Assembly (NCBI RefSeq): GCF_000690905.1
Contig: NZ_JMCL01000029.1
Coordinates: 1 to 35,378, forward strand
Origin: Pseudomonas sp. Ant30-3
GTDB taxonomy: Bacteria > Pseudomonadota > Gammaproteobacteria > Pseudomonadales > Pseudomonadaceae
Direction of reading: 5' to 3'
DNA length: 35,378 nucleotides
Made by a program: the position numbers and the translations under genes. Below the pieces are notes generated by a model. The model was not told the DNA's origin. It saw only the letters and a program-made list of their open reading frames with translations, and ran no database searches. This document shows, one piece after another, positions 25,147 to 34,138 of the stretch. Within the stretch, counting starts at the first letter, position 1. Each line of letters begins with the position of its first letter.

Positions 25147-26988
25147 ATGCCTGATTACCGCTCGAAAACATCCACCCACGGCCGCAACATGGCCGGTGCC
25201 CGCGCACTGTGGCGCGCCACGGGGATGAAAGATGACGACTTCAAAAAGCCGATCATCGCCATTGCCAACTCCTTCACCCAGTTCGTCCCGGGCCACGTCC
25301 ACCTCAAGGACCTGGGCCAACTGGTCGCGCGCGAAATCGAACGCGCCGGCGGTGTCGCCAAAGAATTCAACACCATCGCCGTGGACGACGGCATCGCCAT
25401 GGGCCACGACGGCATGCTGTATTCGCTGCCGAGCCGCGAGATCATTGCCGACTCGGTTGAATACATGGTCAACGCCCATTGCGCCGATGCGATCGTGTGC
25501 ATTTCCAACTGCGACAAGATCACGCCTGGCATGTTGATGGCGTCCCTGCGCCTGAACATCCCGGTGATCTTCGTGTCCGGCGGCCCGATGGAAGCCGGCA
25601 AGACCAAACTCGCCTCCCACGGCCTCGACCTGGTCGACGCCATGGTGATCGCCGCCGACTCCAGCGCTTCTGACGAGAAAGTCGCCGAGTACGAGCGCAG
25701 CGCTTGCCCGACGTGCGGTTCGTGCTCCGGCATGTTCACCGCCAACTCGATGAACTGCCTGGTCGAAGCATTGGGTCTGGCTCTGCCGGGCAACGGTTCG
25801 ACACTGGCTACCCACAGTGACCGCGAGCAACTGTTCCTGCAGGCCGGCCGCACCATCGTCGAGCTGTGCAAGCGTTACTACACCGATAACGACGAGTCGG
25901 TACTGCCGCGCAACATTGCCAACTTCAAGGCGTTCGAAAACGCCATGACGCTGGACATCGCCATGGGCGGTTCCACCAACACCATCCTGCATTTGCTGGC
26001 CGCCGCCCAGGAAGCAGAAATCGATTTCGACCTGCGCGACATCGACCGCCTGTCCCGCCACGTGCCGCAGCTGTGCAAAGTCGCGCCGAATATCCAGAAG
26101 TACCACATGGAAGACGTACACCGTGCCGGCGGGATCTTCAGCATCCTCGGTTCGCTGGCCCGTGGCGGCCTGCTGCACACTGACCTGCCGACCGTGCACA
26201 GCAAAACCCTGGCCGAAGGCATCGCCAAGTGGGACATCACCCAGACCGACGACGAAGCCGTGCACACCTTCTTCAAGGCCGGTCCTGCGGGCATCCCGAC
26301 GCAAACCGCGTTCAGCCAGTCGACCCGCTATGAAACCCTGGACGACGACCGTGAAAACGGCTGCATCCGTAGCGTCGAGCATGCTTATTCGAAAGAAGGC
26401 GGTCTGGCTGTTTTGTACGGCAACATCGCGCTGGACGGCTGCGTGGTAAAAACCGCCGGTGTCGACGAATCGATCCATGTGTTCGAAGGCAACGCGAAAA
26501 TCTTCGAAAGCCAGGACAGCGCCGTGCGGGGGATTCTTGCGGATGAAGTGAAGGCCGGCGACATCGTGATCATCCGTTACGAAGGCCCGAAAGGCGGCCC
26601 GGGCATGCAGGAAATGCTCTACCCGACGTCGTACCTGAAATCCAAAGGCCTGGGCAAAGATTGCGCCCTGCTCACCGACGGCCGTTTCTCCGGCGGCACC
26701 TCGGGCCTGTCCATCGGTCACGCCTCACCGGAAGCGGCGGCGGGTGGCGCGATTGGTCTGGTGCAGGATGGCGACAAAGTGCTGATCGACATTCCGAATC
26801 GCTCGATCAACCTGTTGATCAGCGATGCCGAAATGGCCGGCCGCCGCGCCGAGCAGGATCAGAAAGGCTGGAAACCGGTTGAGAAGCGTCCGCGCAAAGT
26901 GACCACTGCACTGAAGGCCTACGCTCTGCTGGCAACCAGCGCCGACAAGGGTGCCGTGCGCAACAAAGCGATGCTCGACGGGCTGTAA
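25147..26988 (+). CDS. ilvD: Dihydroxy-acid dehydratase IlvD
   Basis: IlvD converts dihydroxy-isovalerate and dihydroxy-methylvalerate to the keto acids leading to valine, leucine and isoleucine. The 613-residue protein has the full set of family motifs: [17 protein letters not shown] opening (here [13 protein letters not shown]), the iron-sulfur cysteines in [10 protein letters not shown] and [20 protein letters not shown], and [11 protein letters not shown] near the C-terminus. CGGAG precedes the ATG. The 258 nt upstream show no leader peptide or attenuator that I can support. An intrinsic terminator follows the stop. Confident. Confidence 0.98.
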   Translation: MPDYRSKTSTHGRNMAGARALWRATGMKDDDFKKPIIAIANSFTQFVPGHVHLKDLGQLVAREIERAGGVAKEFNTIAVDDGIAMGHDGMLYSLPSREIIADSVEYMVNAHCADAIVCISNCDKITPGMLMASLRLNIPVIFVSGGPMEAGKTKLASHGLDLVDAMVIAADSSASDEKVAEYERSACPTCGSCSGMFTANSMNCLVEALGLALPGNGSTLATHSDREQLFLQAGRTIVELCKRYYTDNDESVLPRNIANFKAFENAMTLDIAMGGSTNTILHLLAAAQEAEIDFDLRDIDRLSRHVPQLCKVAPNIQKYHMEDVHRAGGIFSILGSLARGGLLHTDLPTVHSKTLAEGIAKWDITQTDDEAVHTFFKAGPAGIPTQTAFSQSTRYETLDDDRENGCIRSVEHAYSKEGGLAVLYGNIALDGCVVKTAGVDESIHVFEGNAKIFESQDSAVRGILADEVKAGDIVIIRYEGPKGGPGMQEMLYPTSYLKSKGLGKDCALLTDGRFSGGTSGLSIGHASPEAAAGGAIGLVQDGDKVLIDIPNRSINLLISDAEMAGRRAEQDQKGWKPVEKRPRKVTTALKAYALLATSADKGAVRNKAMLDGL

Positions 26989-27005
26989 GCGCCGACCACC
27001 GCAAT

Positions 27006-27038
27006 AAAAATGCCCCGCCATGTGCGGGGCATTTTTTT
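27006..27038. terminator. Intrinsic terminator of ilvD
   Basis: AAAAATGCCCCGC, a short CATGT loop and GCGGGGCATTTTTTT form a strong stem with a T-run 18 nt past the ilvD stop. The A-run on the other side lets it also stop leftward transcription. Confidence 0.93.
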
Positions 27039-27054
27039 GGATAAAACCGATCAA

Positions 27055-27156
27055 CTGTAGGAGCGAGCCTGCTCGCGAAAAACCTGAGAGCGCCGTGGGG
27101 TGTCAGGTAACCAGCATTATCGTTCACGACCATCGCGAGCAGGCTCGCTCCTACAG
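27055..27156. repeat. REP doublet 1 at ilvD/HAD phosphatase convergent junction
   Basis: CTGTAGGAGCGAGCCTGCTC and its complement flank about 52 nt. The inner hairpin is CGAG-CCTG-CTCG in both arms. Confidence 0.88.
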
Positions 27157-27180
27157 GGGATTTGCGTCGATCACAGTTCC

Positions 27181-27273
27181 AATGTGGGAGTGAGCCTGCT
27201 CGCGATAGCGGTGCGTCAGGCAGCATTGATTTTACTGGCCTGCCGCCATCGCGAGCAGGCTCGCTCCCACATT
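27181..27273. repeat. REP doublet 2 at ilvD/HAD phosphatase convergent junction
   Basis: AATGTGGGAGTGAGCCTGCT and its near-complement form a second inverted pair 24 nt after the first. This is the only junction in the window with two doublets in tandem. The central spacer differs from that of the first pair. Confidence 0.88.
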
Positions 27274-27286
27274 AAATCTCCAGTGT

Positions 27287-28354
27287 TTATTGAATCTCAG
27301 CCGGCGTCACGATCACCCAGTTTTTGTCCGCCGTGACCGGCAGCCCTTCCTTCGCCTGTGCAGCCGCGTTTTTGGCGATCATGCCGTTGAGCTGAGTCAT
27401 GTATTTGTCCTTGCGATTGACCCACAAGTGAATACCGCCCTTGGCCACATCGACCCCGTGAAAAAGCATGAAACCATCGCTGGTCGGGGTGTCGCCGGCC
27501 ACCAGAATCGGTTTTTTCCATTCATCGATGTACGTCAGGATCGCGGCCTGCTTGCCGGCCATCCAGGTGGCCGGGGTCCACAGGTAAGGCGTCAGTTCCA
27601 GGCCAAGGTTTGCCTGTTCGTCATACTGACCGGCAGTGATCTGTTTGCGCGCCGTGGTCAATGCGCCGGACTCGCGATCCTTGAGCAGCATAGTCACGCC
27701 GATCACGTTCTGCGGTTTGACGTTGTAGCCGTACTGCGGATCAGCCGCGACCATGCGCACCAGCTCTTCGGAGGCTGCGGTCATCACGTAGACCTCGATG
27801 CCGTTCTCCATGAGCTTGCTGTACAGCTCTTGCTGACCGGTGAAAATCTGTGGCGGGTTGACCTCGATGGTTTTGACCACATCGCCTTCGTAGTACGTGC
27901 TCGGTACCGGTTTGCCGGACGCCATCAACTCGTCGACGTAACCTTTGAGCTCTTTAAGCGTGAAGCCGGAAAACACTTGGGCGACCCACGGGTAACACAC
28001 CATGTCGTCGAGTTCGCAGAGGCGGTAGTAATAACTGAACAGGCTTTCCTTGTGCTCGGCCGTGTCCTTGAACGGAATCAGTTTCAGAGAGGGATCGAGT
28101 TTCTCACGGGTGATCAGGCCCTTGTTTTCCATGAACGGCAGCAACGACTCTTCCAGATCGTAGCGGTAACTGGTGTTGTCCATGTCGAACACGGCGTAGT
28201 TACCCTTGTTCGCGTTGGCGGCAATCATGGCGTCCAGCGCCTTGGCCTGATCGCGCGGCCAGTGTTTGAGATCGGTGGCGAACGCCTGGCCCGCGAGGCT
28301 CAGGCCAAGGCCCAATCCCAGTGCAACAGCGAGAAATGTCGGAGCGAGTTTCAT
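27287..28354 (-). CDS. Periplasmic HAD-family phosphatase, phosphorylcholine phosphatase (PchP) type
   Basis: The 355-residue protein has a signal peptide with cleavage near GQAFA-TD (residue 27). HAD motif I is FDMDNTSYR with Asp57 and Asp59. Motif II is in VMTAASEE, and motif III in VAGDTPTSDGFM. Length, export and the DMDNT and GDTPxSD motifs resemble the Pseudomonas phosphorylcholine phosphatase PchP, which frees phosphate and choline in the periplasm. Several Pseudomonas have more than one such protein, so substrate is not certain. It is divergent from tcyP and convergent with ilvD. Confidence 0.8.
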   Translation of the reverse strand: MKLAPTFLAVALGLGLGLSLAGQAFATDLKHWPRDQAKALDAMIAANANKGNYAVFDMDNTSYRYDLEESLLPFMENKGLITREKLDPSLKLIPFKDTAEHKESLFSYYYRLCELDDMVCYPWVAQVFSGFTLKELKGYVDELMASGKPVPSTYYEGDVVKTIEVNPPQIFTGQQELYSKLMENGIEVYVMTAASEELVRMVAADPQYGYNVKPQNVIGVTMLLKDRESGALTTARKQITAGQYDEQANLGLELTPYLWTPATWMAGKQAAILTYIDEWKKPILVAGDTPTSDGFMLFHGVDVAKGGIHLWVNRKDKYMTQLNGMIAKNAAAQAKEGLPVTADKNWVIVTPAEIQ

Positions 28355-28610
28355 CGGCTTGCTTCCCTAGATAAAAGATCCTGGATCAACGACGCCGACG
28401 CTAACAAATAACCACAACGATCTGCGCCTGCCAGCGACCGCTTGATTCCCCTGCGCGCCAGTTGCATCCCTGACAGCGACACCCGCTTATTCCAAAAACG
28501 ACAGTGACCCTGCCTTTTTGATATTTAATCCATTGCAAATCAAGCTGTTAGGCTTGCCGGCTCGCAGCTTCCCCGGAAGGTGGCTGGCACAAGTCTTAGT
28601 GGAGTTTTCA

Positions 28611-30002
28611 ATGAACCTGCCGTTGATCCTCAATCTGCTGGTATTTCTCGCCCTGCTCTTTGGCCTGGCGCAAACCCGTCATACCTCGTGGAGCCTGGCG
28701 AAAAAAGTCCTGCTCGCACTGGTGCTGGGCGTGGCGTTCGGAGTCGCGCTGCACACCGTCTACGGTGCCGGCAACCCGATCTTGAAAGCCTCGATCGGCT
28801 GGTTTGATCTGGTGGGCAACGGTTATGTGCAGTTGTTGCAAATGATCGTGATACCGCTAGTCTTCGCCTCGATCCTCAGCGCCGTGGCGCGGCTGCACAA
28901 TGCGTCTTCGCTGGGCAAGATCAGCTTCCTGACCATCGGCACGCTGCTGTTCACCACGGCCATCGCGGCACTGATCGGCATCGGCTTGACCAACCTGTTC
29001 GGCCTGACCGCTGAAGGGCTGGTCGCCGGCACCCAGGAAATGGCGCGCTTGCAAACCATTCAGAACGACTACGCCGGCAAGGTCGCCGACCTGAATGTGC
29101 CGCAGTTGCTGTTGTCGTTCATCCCGCAAAACCCCTTCGCCGACCTGGCCCGGGCCAAGCCGACGTCGATCATCAGCGTGGTGATTTTTGCGGCATTCCT
29201 GGGCGTAGCCGCACTGCAACTGTTGAAGGATGACGTCGAGAAAGGTCAGAAAGTGATCAACGCCATCGACACCCTGCAGGCGTGGGTGATGCGTCTGGTG
29301 CGTCTGGTGATGAAGTTGACCCCGTACGGCGTCATGGCGTTGATGACCAAAGTGGTTGCAGGCTCGAATCTGCAAGACATCATCAAGCTGGGCAGTTTTG
29401 TGGTGGTGTCCTACATCGGGCTGGGCCTGATGTTTGTGGTCCACGGCGTGCTGGTGTCCGCCGCCGGGATCAATCCGCTGCGCTTTTTCCGCAAGATCTG
29501 GCCGGTGCTGACGTTTGCTTTTACCAGCCGCTCCAGCGCCGCGACGATTCCGTTGAGTATTGAAGCGCAGACCAGCCGTCTGGGCATCCCGCAGTCGATC
29601 GCCAGCTTCGCCGCCTCGTTCGGCGCGACCATCGGCCAGAACGGTTGTGCCGGTCTGTACCCGGCCATGTTGGCGGTGATGGTGGCGCCGACGGTGGGCA
29701 TCAACCCGCTGGACCCGCTGTGGATCGCGACGCTGGTGGCGATCGTCACGCTGAGTTCGGCCGGTGTGGCAGGTGTGGGCGGTGGTGCGACGTTCGCCGC
29801 GCTGATCGTGCTGCCGGCAATGGGTTTGCCGGTGTCGCTGGTGGCGTTGCTGATTTCGGTTGAACCGCTGATTGATATGGGTCGTACGGCGTTGAACGTG
29901 AGTGGCTCAATTGCGGCGGGGGCGATTACCAGTCAGGTGATGCAGCAGACGGACAAAGAGTTGCTGGGGGCGGATGAGCATGGGGAGTTGGCGCACGCTT
30001 GA
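28611..30002 (+). CDS. tcyP: L-cystine:cation symporter TcyP (YdjN)
   Basis: This inner-membrane transporter of the dicarboxylate/amino acid:cation symporter family is very close to E. coli YdjN/TcyP as I recall it, including [20 protein letters not shown]-like (QNPFADL), [11 protein letters not shown] and [16 protein letters not shown]. The frame opens 31 codons upstream, but the ATG at 28611 with GTGGAG before it gives 463 residues, the length of YdjN. It imports cystine as a sulfur source. Sulfur-status control by CysB would be expected, but I could not identify a site in the 256-nt gap. Confident. Confidence 0.95.
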   Translation: MNLPLILNLLVFLALLFGLAQTRHTSWSLAKKVLLALVLGVAFGVALHTVYGAGNPILKASIGWFDLVGNGYVQLLQMIVIPLVFASILSAVARLHNASSLGKISFLTIGTLLFTTAIAALIGIGLTNLFGLTAEGLVAGTQEMARLQTIQNDYAGKVADLNVPQLLLSFIPQNPFADLARAKPTSIISVVIFAAFLGVAALQLLKDDVEKGQKVINAIDTLQAWVMRLVRLVMKLTPYGVMALMTKVVAGSNLQDIIKLGSFVVVSYIGLGLMFVVHGVLVSAAGINPLRFFRKIWPVLTFAFTSRSSAATIPLSIEAQTSRLGIPQSIASFAASFGATIGQNGCAGLYPAMLAVMVAPTVGINPLDPLWIATLVAIVTLSSAGVAGVGGGATFAALIVLPAMGLPVSLVALLISVEPLIDMGRTALNVSGSIAAGAITSQVMQQTDKELLGADEHGELAHA

Positions 30003-30022
30003 GTAGCGCCTGAAAGATCGCT

Positions 30023-30087
30023 ATCGCGAGCAGGCTCACTCCTACAATTGGAATGCGTTCCCCTGTAGGAGTGAGCCTGCTCGCGAT
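30023..30087. repeat. Compact REP doublet at tcyP/folA convergent junction
   Basis: Two 24-nt arms (ATCGCGAGCAGGCTCACTCC start) that are exact complements are only 17 nt apart, so they could form one long hairpin and stop both convergent transcripts. Confidence 0.88.
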
Positions 30088-30092
30088 GCGTT

Positions 30093-30605
30093 TTAGACTT
30101 TTTCCCACACCTCGAAGCTGTACGCTGGTTTGTCGTCGACAGCCGGATTCGGAACATTAGACACCAGTTCCCACTGGTTCAAATCAAACTCCGGAAACCA
30201 CGCATCCCCGTCCGGGCTCAAGGCCACGCGCGTCAGGTACAACCGGTCTGCCTGCGCCAACCCTTGCGCATACAACTGCGCCCCACCAATCAACATCAGC
30301 TCATCAACTCCCTGCTCCCGCGCCCACGCATCGGCGCGGACCACCGCGGCTTCCAGCGACGGAAACACCTCCGCACCTTCCAGCACCAGACCGGCCTGAC
30401 GGCTGACCACCAGATTCAACCGCCCCGGCAGCGGACGGCCGAGGGAATCCCAGGTCTTGCGACCCATGATGATCGGCTTGCCGAGCGTGGTTGCCTTGAA
30501 GTATTTGAAGTCCCCCGGCAGGTGCCAGGGCATGCTGTTGTCGACGCCGATCACGCGGTTTTCACCGAGGGCTGCGATCAGGCTGAGGGGGAGTGATTTA
30601 GTCAT
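30093..30605 (-). CDS. folA: Dihydrofolate reductase FolA
   Basis: FolA reduces dihydrofolate to tetrahydrofolate with NADPH and is the target of trimethoprim. The 170-residue protein shows SLIAALGENRVIGVDN, the substrate-site MPWHLPGDFKYFK with the catalytic aspartate, and the NADPH-binding IIMGRKTWDSLGRPLPGR and MLIGGAQLYAQ. All are in the usual places for a chromosomal enzyme. The stop lies just past a REP doublet. Confident. Confidence 0.97.
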   Translation of the reverse strand: MTKSLPLSLIAALGENRVIGVDNSMPWHLPGDFKYFKATTLGKPIIMGRKTWDSLGRPLPGRLNLVVSRQAGLVLEGAEVFPSLEAAVVRADAWAREQGVDELMLIGGAQLYAQGLAQADRLYLTRVALSPDGDAWFPEFDLNQWELVSNVPNPAVDDKPAYSFEVWEKV

Positions 30606-30704
30606 GCCGGCGAGGATACCAGAGCGTCAGCTTCTCGCAACGCAGCCCCCCGACAAGCGCCACAGCGGTTATGCTCACGGCTCAATGGAGCGACGGGACA
30701 ACGC

Positions 30705-32075
30705 GTGACTGAACTGAATACCCTCTGGTTGACCGAAACCATCCGCCTGCGCGAAGAACACGCCGGCCCTCTGGATGATCTGGAAGCCAACCGTCTGGCC
30801 CGCAGCGCGGGGGGCGACCTGTCGGCACGCATCCAGCGCCGCGCACTCTGGCTGGCCGAGCGCGACGGGCTGAGCAACGCCCTCACGCACTGGCTGCAAG
30901 GCGCGCGCCTGGCGCTGATCGTCATGGCGGTGCTGGCCGTCGTCTCCGGCGCCGGTCTGGCATTCACCGCACTCGGCGACGGCCAGACGCCGGTGAATGT
31001 GTTCTGGGCGCTGGGCAGTCTGCTGGGGCTGAACCTGATTTTGCTGATCAGTTGGGCGCTGGGCTCGGTGTTTGCCGGTGACCACGGCGCAACGCTTGGG
31101 CGCTTGTGGTTATGGCTCAGTGAAAAACTCGCCCGCGATGCCAAGGCTGCACAACTGGCACCCGCGCTGCTCCTGCTGCTGCAACGCCACAAACTCAATC
31201 GCTGGGCGCTCGGTGCGCTGGTCAATGGCCTGTGGTTGCTGGCGATGCTCAGCGCATTGGTGATTCTGCTGATGCTGATGGCCACCCGCCGTTATGGCTT
31301 CGTCTGGGAAACCACGATCCTCGGGGGCGACACGTTCGTTGCCATGACTCAAGCACTGGGCGCCGTGCCTGCCCTGCTCGGTTTCAGCGTGCCGACCGTG
31401 GAGATGATCCGCGCCAGCGGCGACAGCGCGTTGAACATCGAAAACGCGCGCCAGGCCTGGGCGGCGTGGCTGGTGGGCGTGTTACTGATCTATGGCGTGT
31501 TGCCGCGCCTGCTGCTGGCTGCGTTCTGCCTATGGCGCTGGAAGAGCGGCAAAGCCCGTCTGCGTCTGGATCTGAACCTGCCCGGTTACGCTCAACTGCG
31601 CGAACAGCTGATGCCCACCAGCGAACGCCTCGGGATCAGCGACTCGGCGCCTGAACATCTGCATCGTGTCGAAAGCACGGTCAACGAGCTAAACAGCGAC
31701 GGCGCGCTGCTGGTCGCGATCGAGCTGGACGATCAACGCCAGTGGCCGCCGTCTCTGCCGAAAAATGTCAGCAACGCGGGCATTCTCGACAGTCGTGAGT
31801 CGCGCCATAAGTTGCTCGAACAACTCAGCCGTTTTCCACCCGCTCGCCTGGCCATCGCCTGCGATCCTCGCCGTTCACCGGATCGCGGCAGTCTCGCGCT
31901 GATCGCCGAACTGGCGCGTAACGCCAGTGAAACCCGTGTCTGGCTGTTGCAGGCGCCACCGGGCGAAGCGCTGGATGCCGACCGGCTCGGCGACTGGCAC
32001 CTGGCGCTGCAGCAACTGGAGCTGGCATTTGCCGACAGCGCGCCGCTGAACTGGCTGGAGACAGGTCATGACTAA
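30705..32075 (+). CDS. DUF2868 family membrane protein
   Basis: The 456-residue protein with a GTG start has four or more hydrophobic helices: about residues 68-88 (ALIVMAVLAVVSGAGLAF), 95-125, 168-188 (LWLLAMLSALVILLMLMA) and 255-280. A C-terminal soluble domain of about 150 residues follows. Its N-terminus is charged and cytoplasmic. These features match DUF2868, which is found beside DUF3482 GTPases. The next gene's ATG lies 8 nt inside this frame, so the two products are coupled and probably interact. No function is known to me. Confidence 0.88.
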   Translation: MTELNTLWLTETIRLREEHAGPLDDLEANRLARSAGGDLSARIQRRALWLAERDGLSNALTHWLQGARLALIVMAVLAVVSGAGLAFTALGDGQTPVNVFWALGSLLGLNLILLISWALGSVFAGDHGATLGRLWLWLSEKLARDAKAAQLAPALLLLLQRHKLNRWALGALVNGLWLLAMLSALVILLMLMATRRYGFVWETTILGGDTFVAMTQALGAVPALLGFSVPTVEMIRASGDSALNIENARQAWAAWLVGVLLIYGVLPRLLLAAFCLWRWKSGKARLRLDLNLPGYAQLREQLMPTSERLGISDSAPEHLHRVESTVNELNSDGALLVAIELDDQRQWPPSLPKNVSNAGILDSRESRHKLLEQLSRFPPARLAIACDPRRSPDRGSLALIAELARNASETRVWLLQAPPGEALDADRLGDWHLALQQLELAFADSAPLNWLETGHD

Positions 32076-33444
32076 GCCGGGCAAACCGCCGCTGAAACTC
32101 GCCGTCGTCGGCCATACCAACGTCGGCAAGACCTCGTTGTTGCGCACCCTGACGCGGGATGTCGGCTTTGGCGAAGTGTCCCACCGGCCCAGCACCACGC
32201 GACATGTCGAAGGCGCACGGTTATCGGTAGACGGCGAGCCGTTGCTCGACCTGTTCGACACGCCGGGGCTGGAAGACGCCATCGCTCTGCTCGATTACCT
32301 CGAACGTCTGGAGCGTCCCGGCGAACGCCTCGACGGCCCGGCGCGACTGACCCGATTTCTTGAAGGCAGCGAAGCACGGCAACGCTTTGAACAGGAAGCC
32401 AAAGTGCTGCGGCAACTGCTGACCTGCGACGCCGGCCTTTACGTGATCGATGCCCGCGAGCCGGTGTTGTCGAAATACCGCGACGAACTGGAAGTGCTGG
32501 CCAGCTGTGGCAAACCGCTATTGCCGGTGCTGAATTTCGTCAGCAGCGCCAACCACCGCGAACCGGATTGGCGCGAGGCGTTGGCGCGGTTGGGCCTGCA
32601 TGCGCTGGTGCGTTTCGACAGCGTCGCGCCGCCGGAAGATGGCGAACGTCGCCTCTACGAAAGCCTCGCGCTGCTGCTGGAAACCTCGCGGCCTCAACTG
32701 GAGCGCCTGATTGCCGATCAGCAGGCACAACGCCTCGCGCGCCAGCACAGCGCGGCGCGGCTGATTGCCGAGTTGCTGATTGATTGCGCCGCGTGCCGAC
32801 GCAGTGTGGTCAGCGAGCCGGAGCAGGAACAACAAGCGATCAGCGAACTGCGCAAAGCCGTGCGTCAGCGCGAGCAGCGCTGCGTCGAGACGCTGCTCAA
32901 GCTTTATGCGTTCCGCCCACAGGATGCTGCGGCCAGCGATCTGCCTTTGCTGGACGGGCGATGGGGTGATGATTTGTTCAACCCGGAAACGCTCAAACAA
33001 CTGGGCGTGCGCGTGGGTGGCGGCATCGCAGCGGGCGCGGCGGCAGGTGCGGGCGTGGACTTGCTGGTCGGCGGCCTGACCCTGGGCGCAGCGGCACTGG
33101 CCGGTGCCATTGCGGGCGGCGCCCTGCAAACCGCGCGCGGTTATGGCAGCCGATTACTCGGCAAGATCAGAGGCCAGCGGGAACTGACCGTCGATGACAG
33201 CGTGCTGAGATTGCTGGCGTTGCGTCAGCGTCAGCTGCTGCAGGCGCTGAATGCCCGCGGCCATGCGGCGATGGACAGCATTCAGGTCGCCACGCCGCAG
33301 GACAAAACCTGGCGCGAAGGCAAATTACCCGAAGCCTTGAACAAGGCCCGCGCGCATCCGCAATGGTCGTCGCTCAATCCTCATCCGAAGCTGGATCAGG
33401 CGGAGCGGCAGGAGCAAATCGAAGCACTGGCGCAGCAGTTGTAA
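32068..33444 (+). CDS. Era-like GTPase with DUF3482 C-terminal domain
   Basis: The 458-residue protein starts with a P-loop GTPase domain: G1 GHTNVGKTS (residues 15-23), a threonine-rich switch (PSTTRHVEG) and G3 DTPG. The expected G4 NKxD position reads NFVS (Asn156) instead. A middle helical region follows. Near residues 314-352 lies a glycine- and alanine-rich stretch with repeated GxxxG spacing, which could insert into or associate with the membrane. A helical tail completes the DUF3482 part. It overlaps the DUF2868 gene by 8 nt. The family is found widely in Proteobacteria and is not characterised, as far as I know. Confidence 0.9.
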   Translation: MTKPGKPPLKLAVVGHTNVGKTSLLRTLTRDVGFGEVSHRPSTTRHVEGARLSVDGEPLLDLFDTPGLEDAIALLDYLERLERPGERLDGPARLTRFLEGSEARQRFEQEAKVLRQLLTCDAGLYVIDAREPVLSKYRDELEVLASCGKPLLPVLNFVSSANHREPDWREALARLGLHALVRFDSVAPPEDGERRLYESLALLLETSRPQLERLIADQQAQRLARQHSAARLIAELLIDCAACRRSVVSEPEQEQQAISELRKAVRQREQRCVETLLKLYAFRPQDAAASDLPLLDGRWGDDLFNPETLKQLGVRVGGGIAAGAAAGAGVDLLVGGLTLGAAALAGAIAGGALQTARGYGSRLLGKIRGQRELTVDDSVLRLLALRQRQLLQALNARGHAAMDSIQVATPQDKTWREGKLPEALNKARAHPQWSSLNPHPKLDQAERQEQIEALAQQL

Positions 33445-33467
33445 CTTCTGTTGATTGAGCGGGCCTC

Positions 33468-33554
33468 ATCGCGAGCAGGCTCACTCCCACACTGGTTCTC
33501 CCGTGAGATTCGCGTCATCACCAGACCCACTGTGGGAGTGAGCCTGCTCGCGAT
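33468..33554. repeat. REP doublet at DUF3482/HD oxygenase convergent junction
   Basis: ATCGCGAGCAGGCTCACTCC on the left faces its exact complement on the right over about 40 nt; the inner hairpin has the TGAG/CTCG wobble form. Confidence 0.87.
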
Positions 33555-33577
33555 TGGAGCGGCTCGGTTTCGAAACT

Positions 33578-34138
33578 TCACGCTGCCAGCAAGCGCAACG
33601 CCTTCGCTTTCAACAACCCCAAATCAATCACCGGCACACGCATTTCCTTGGCCAACTCATCCCACTGACGCATACGCAAACTCACCGCACACAACGGATC
33701 ACGCTCGAAAGCTTCAGCCTCCAGCTCAGTCATCACCCCACCCTGATACGCCAACGTCCGGCGACTGGCTTCACTCAACCGCTCGAAATAGTCGGGCTCC
33801 CTGAGCGTCAGATAGCGCTTGGCTTGCACGTGGTATTCCACCAGCCGGGCCAGGCGCTCGCTGAAGCCGGCGCGCCGCAAGTAATCGGCGCCGAGACGTT
33901 CATGGCTGACCACACCAAACCCGCCCATGTTCTCGGCAGTTTCGGCGGCGCAGATGTGGCCAATGTCATGGAAGAACGCCGCGAGCACCACTTCATCATC
34001 GAAGCCTTCAGCCATGGCCAGCTCAGCTGCCTGAGACATGTGCTCGAGCTGCGACACCGGCTCACCGATGTAGTCACTGTCGCCGAAGCGTTCGTACAAA
34101 CCGAACACCTCTTCAACAATCTGCGCATTGCGGCCCAT
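33578..34138 (-). CDS. PhnZ-like HD-domain diiron oxygenase for phosphonate degradation
   Basis: The 186-residue HD protein retains every residue that I recall as important in PhnZ, with a constant offset: Tyr23, Glu26, ligands His33, His57, Asp58, His79, His103 and Asp160, plus His61 and Lys107. Such enzymes use a mixed-valent diiron site and O2 to cleave the C-P bond of a hydroxylated phosphonate. The frame opens at a GTG at 34144, but the ATG at 34136-34138 overlaps the stop of the upstream FAD gene by 1 nt (TGATG), a coupling junction, and is preferred. Substrate is likely a 2-aminoethylphosphonate derivative. No PhnY-type hydroxylase is in the window. Confidence 0.85.
   Translation of the reverse strand: MGRNAQIVEEVFGLYERFGDSDYIGEPVSQLEHMSQAAELAMAEGFDDEVVLAAFFHDIGHICAAETAENMGGFGVVSHERLGADYLRRAGFSERLARLVEYHVQAKRYLTLREPDYFERLSEASRRTLAYQGGVMTELEAEAFERDPLCAVSLRMRQWDELAKEMRVPVIDLGLLKAKALRLLAA

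Noticed and set aside
25105..26721. Long open frame of 538 codons antisense to ilvD
   Set aside because: It is a mirror of high-GC codon use in ilvD. It has His/Gln/Val/Gly-rich composition, no recognisable motif, and the sense gene is certain.
27055..27273. Possible CRISPR array from repeated GAGCAGGCTCGCTCC-like sequences
   Set aside because: The copies are inverted pairs of REP type, not direct repeats with regular spacers, and there are no cas genes.
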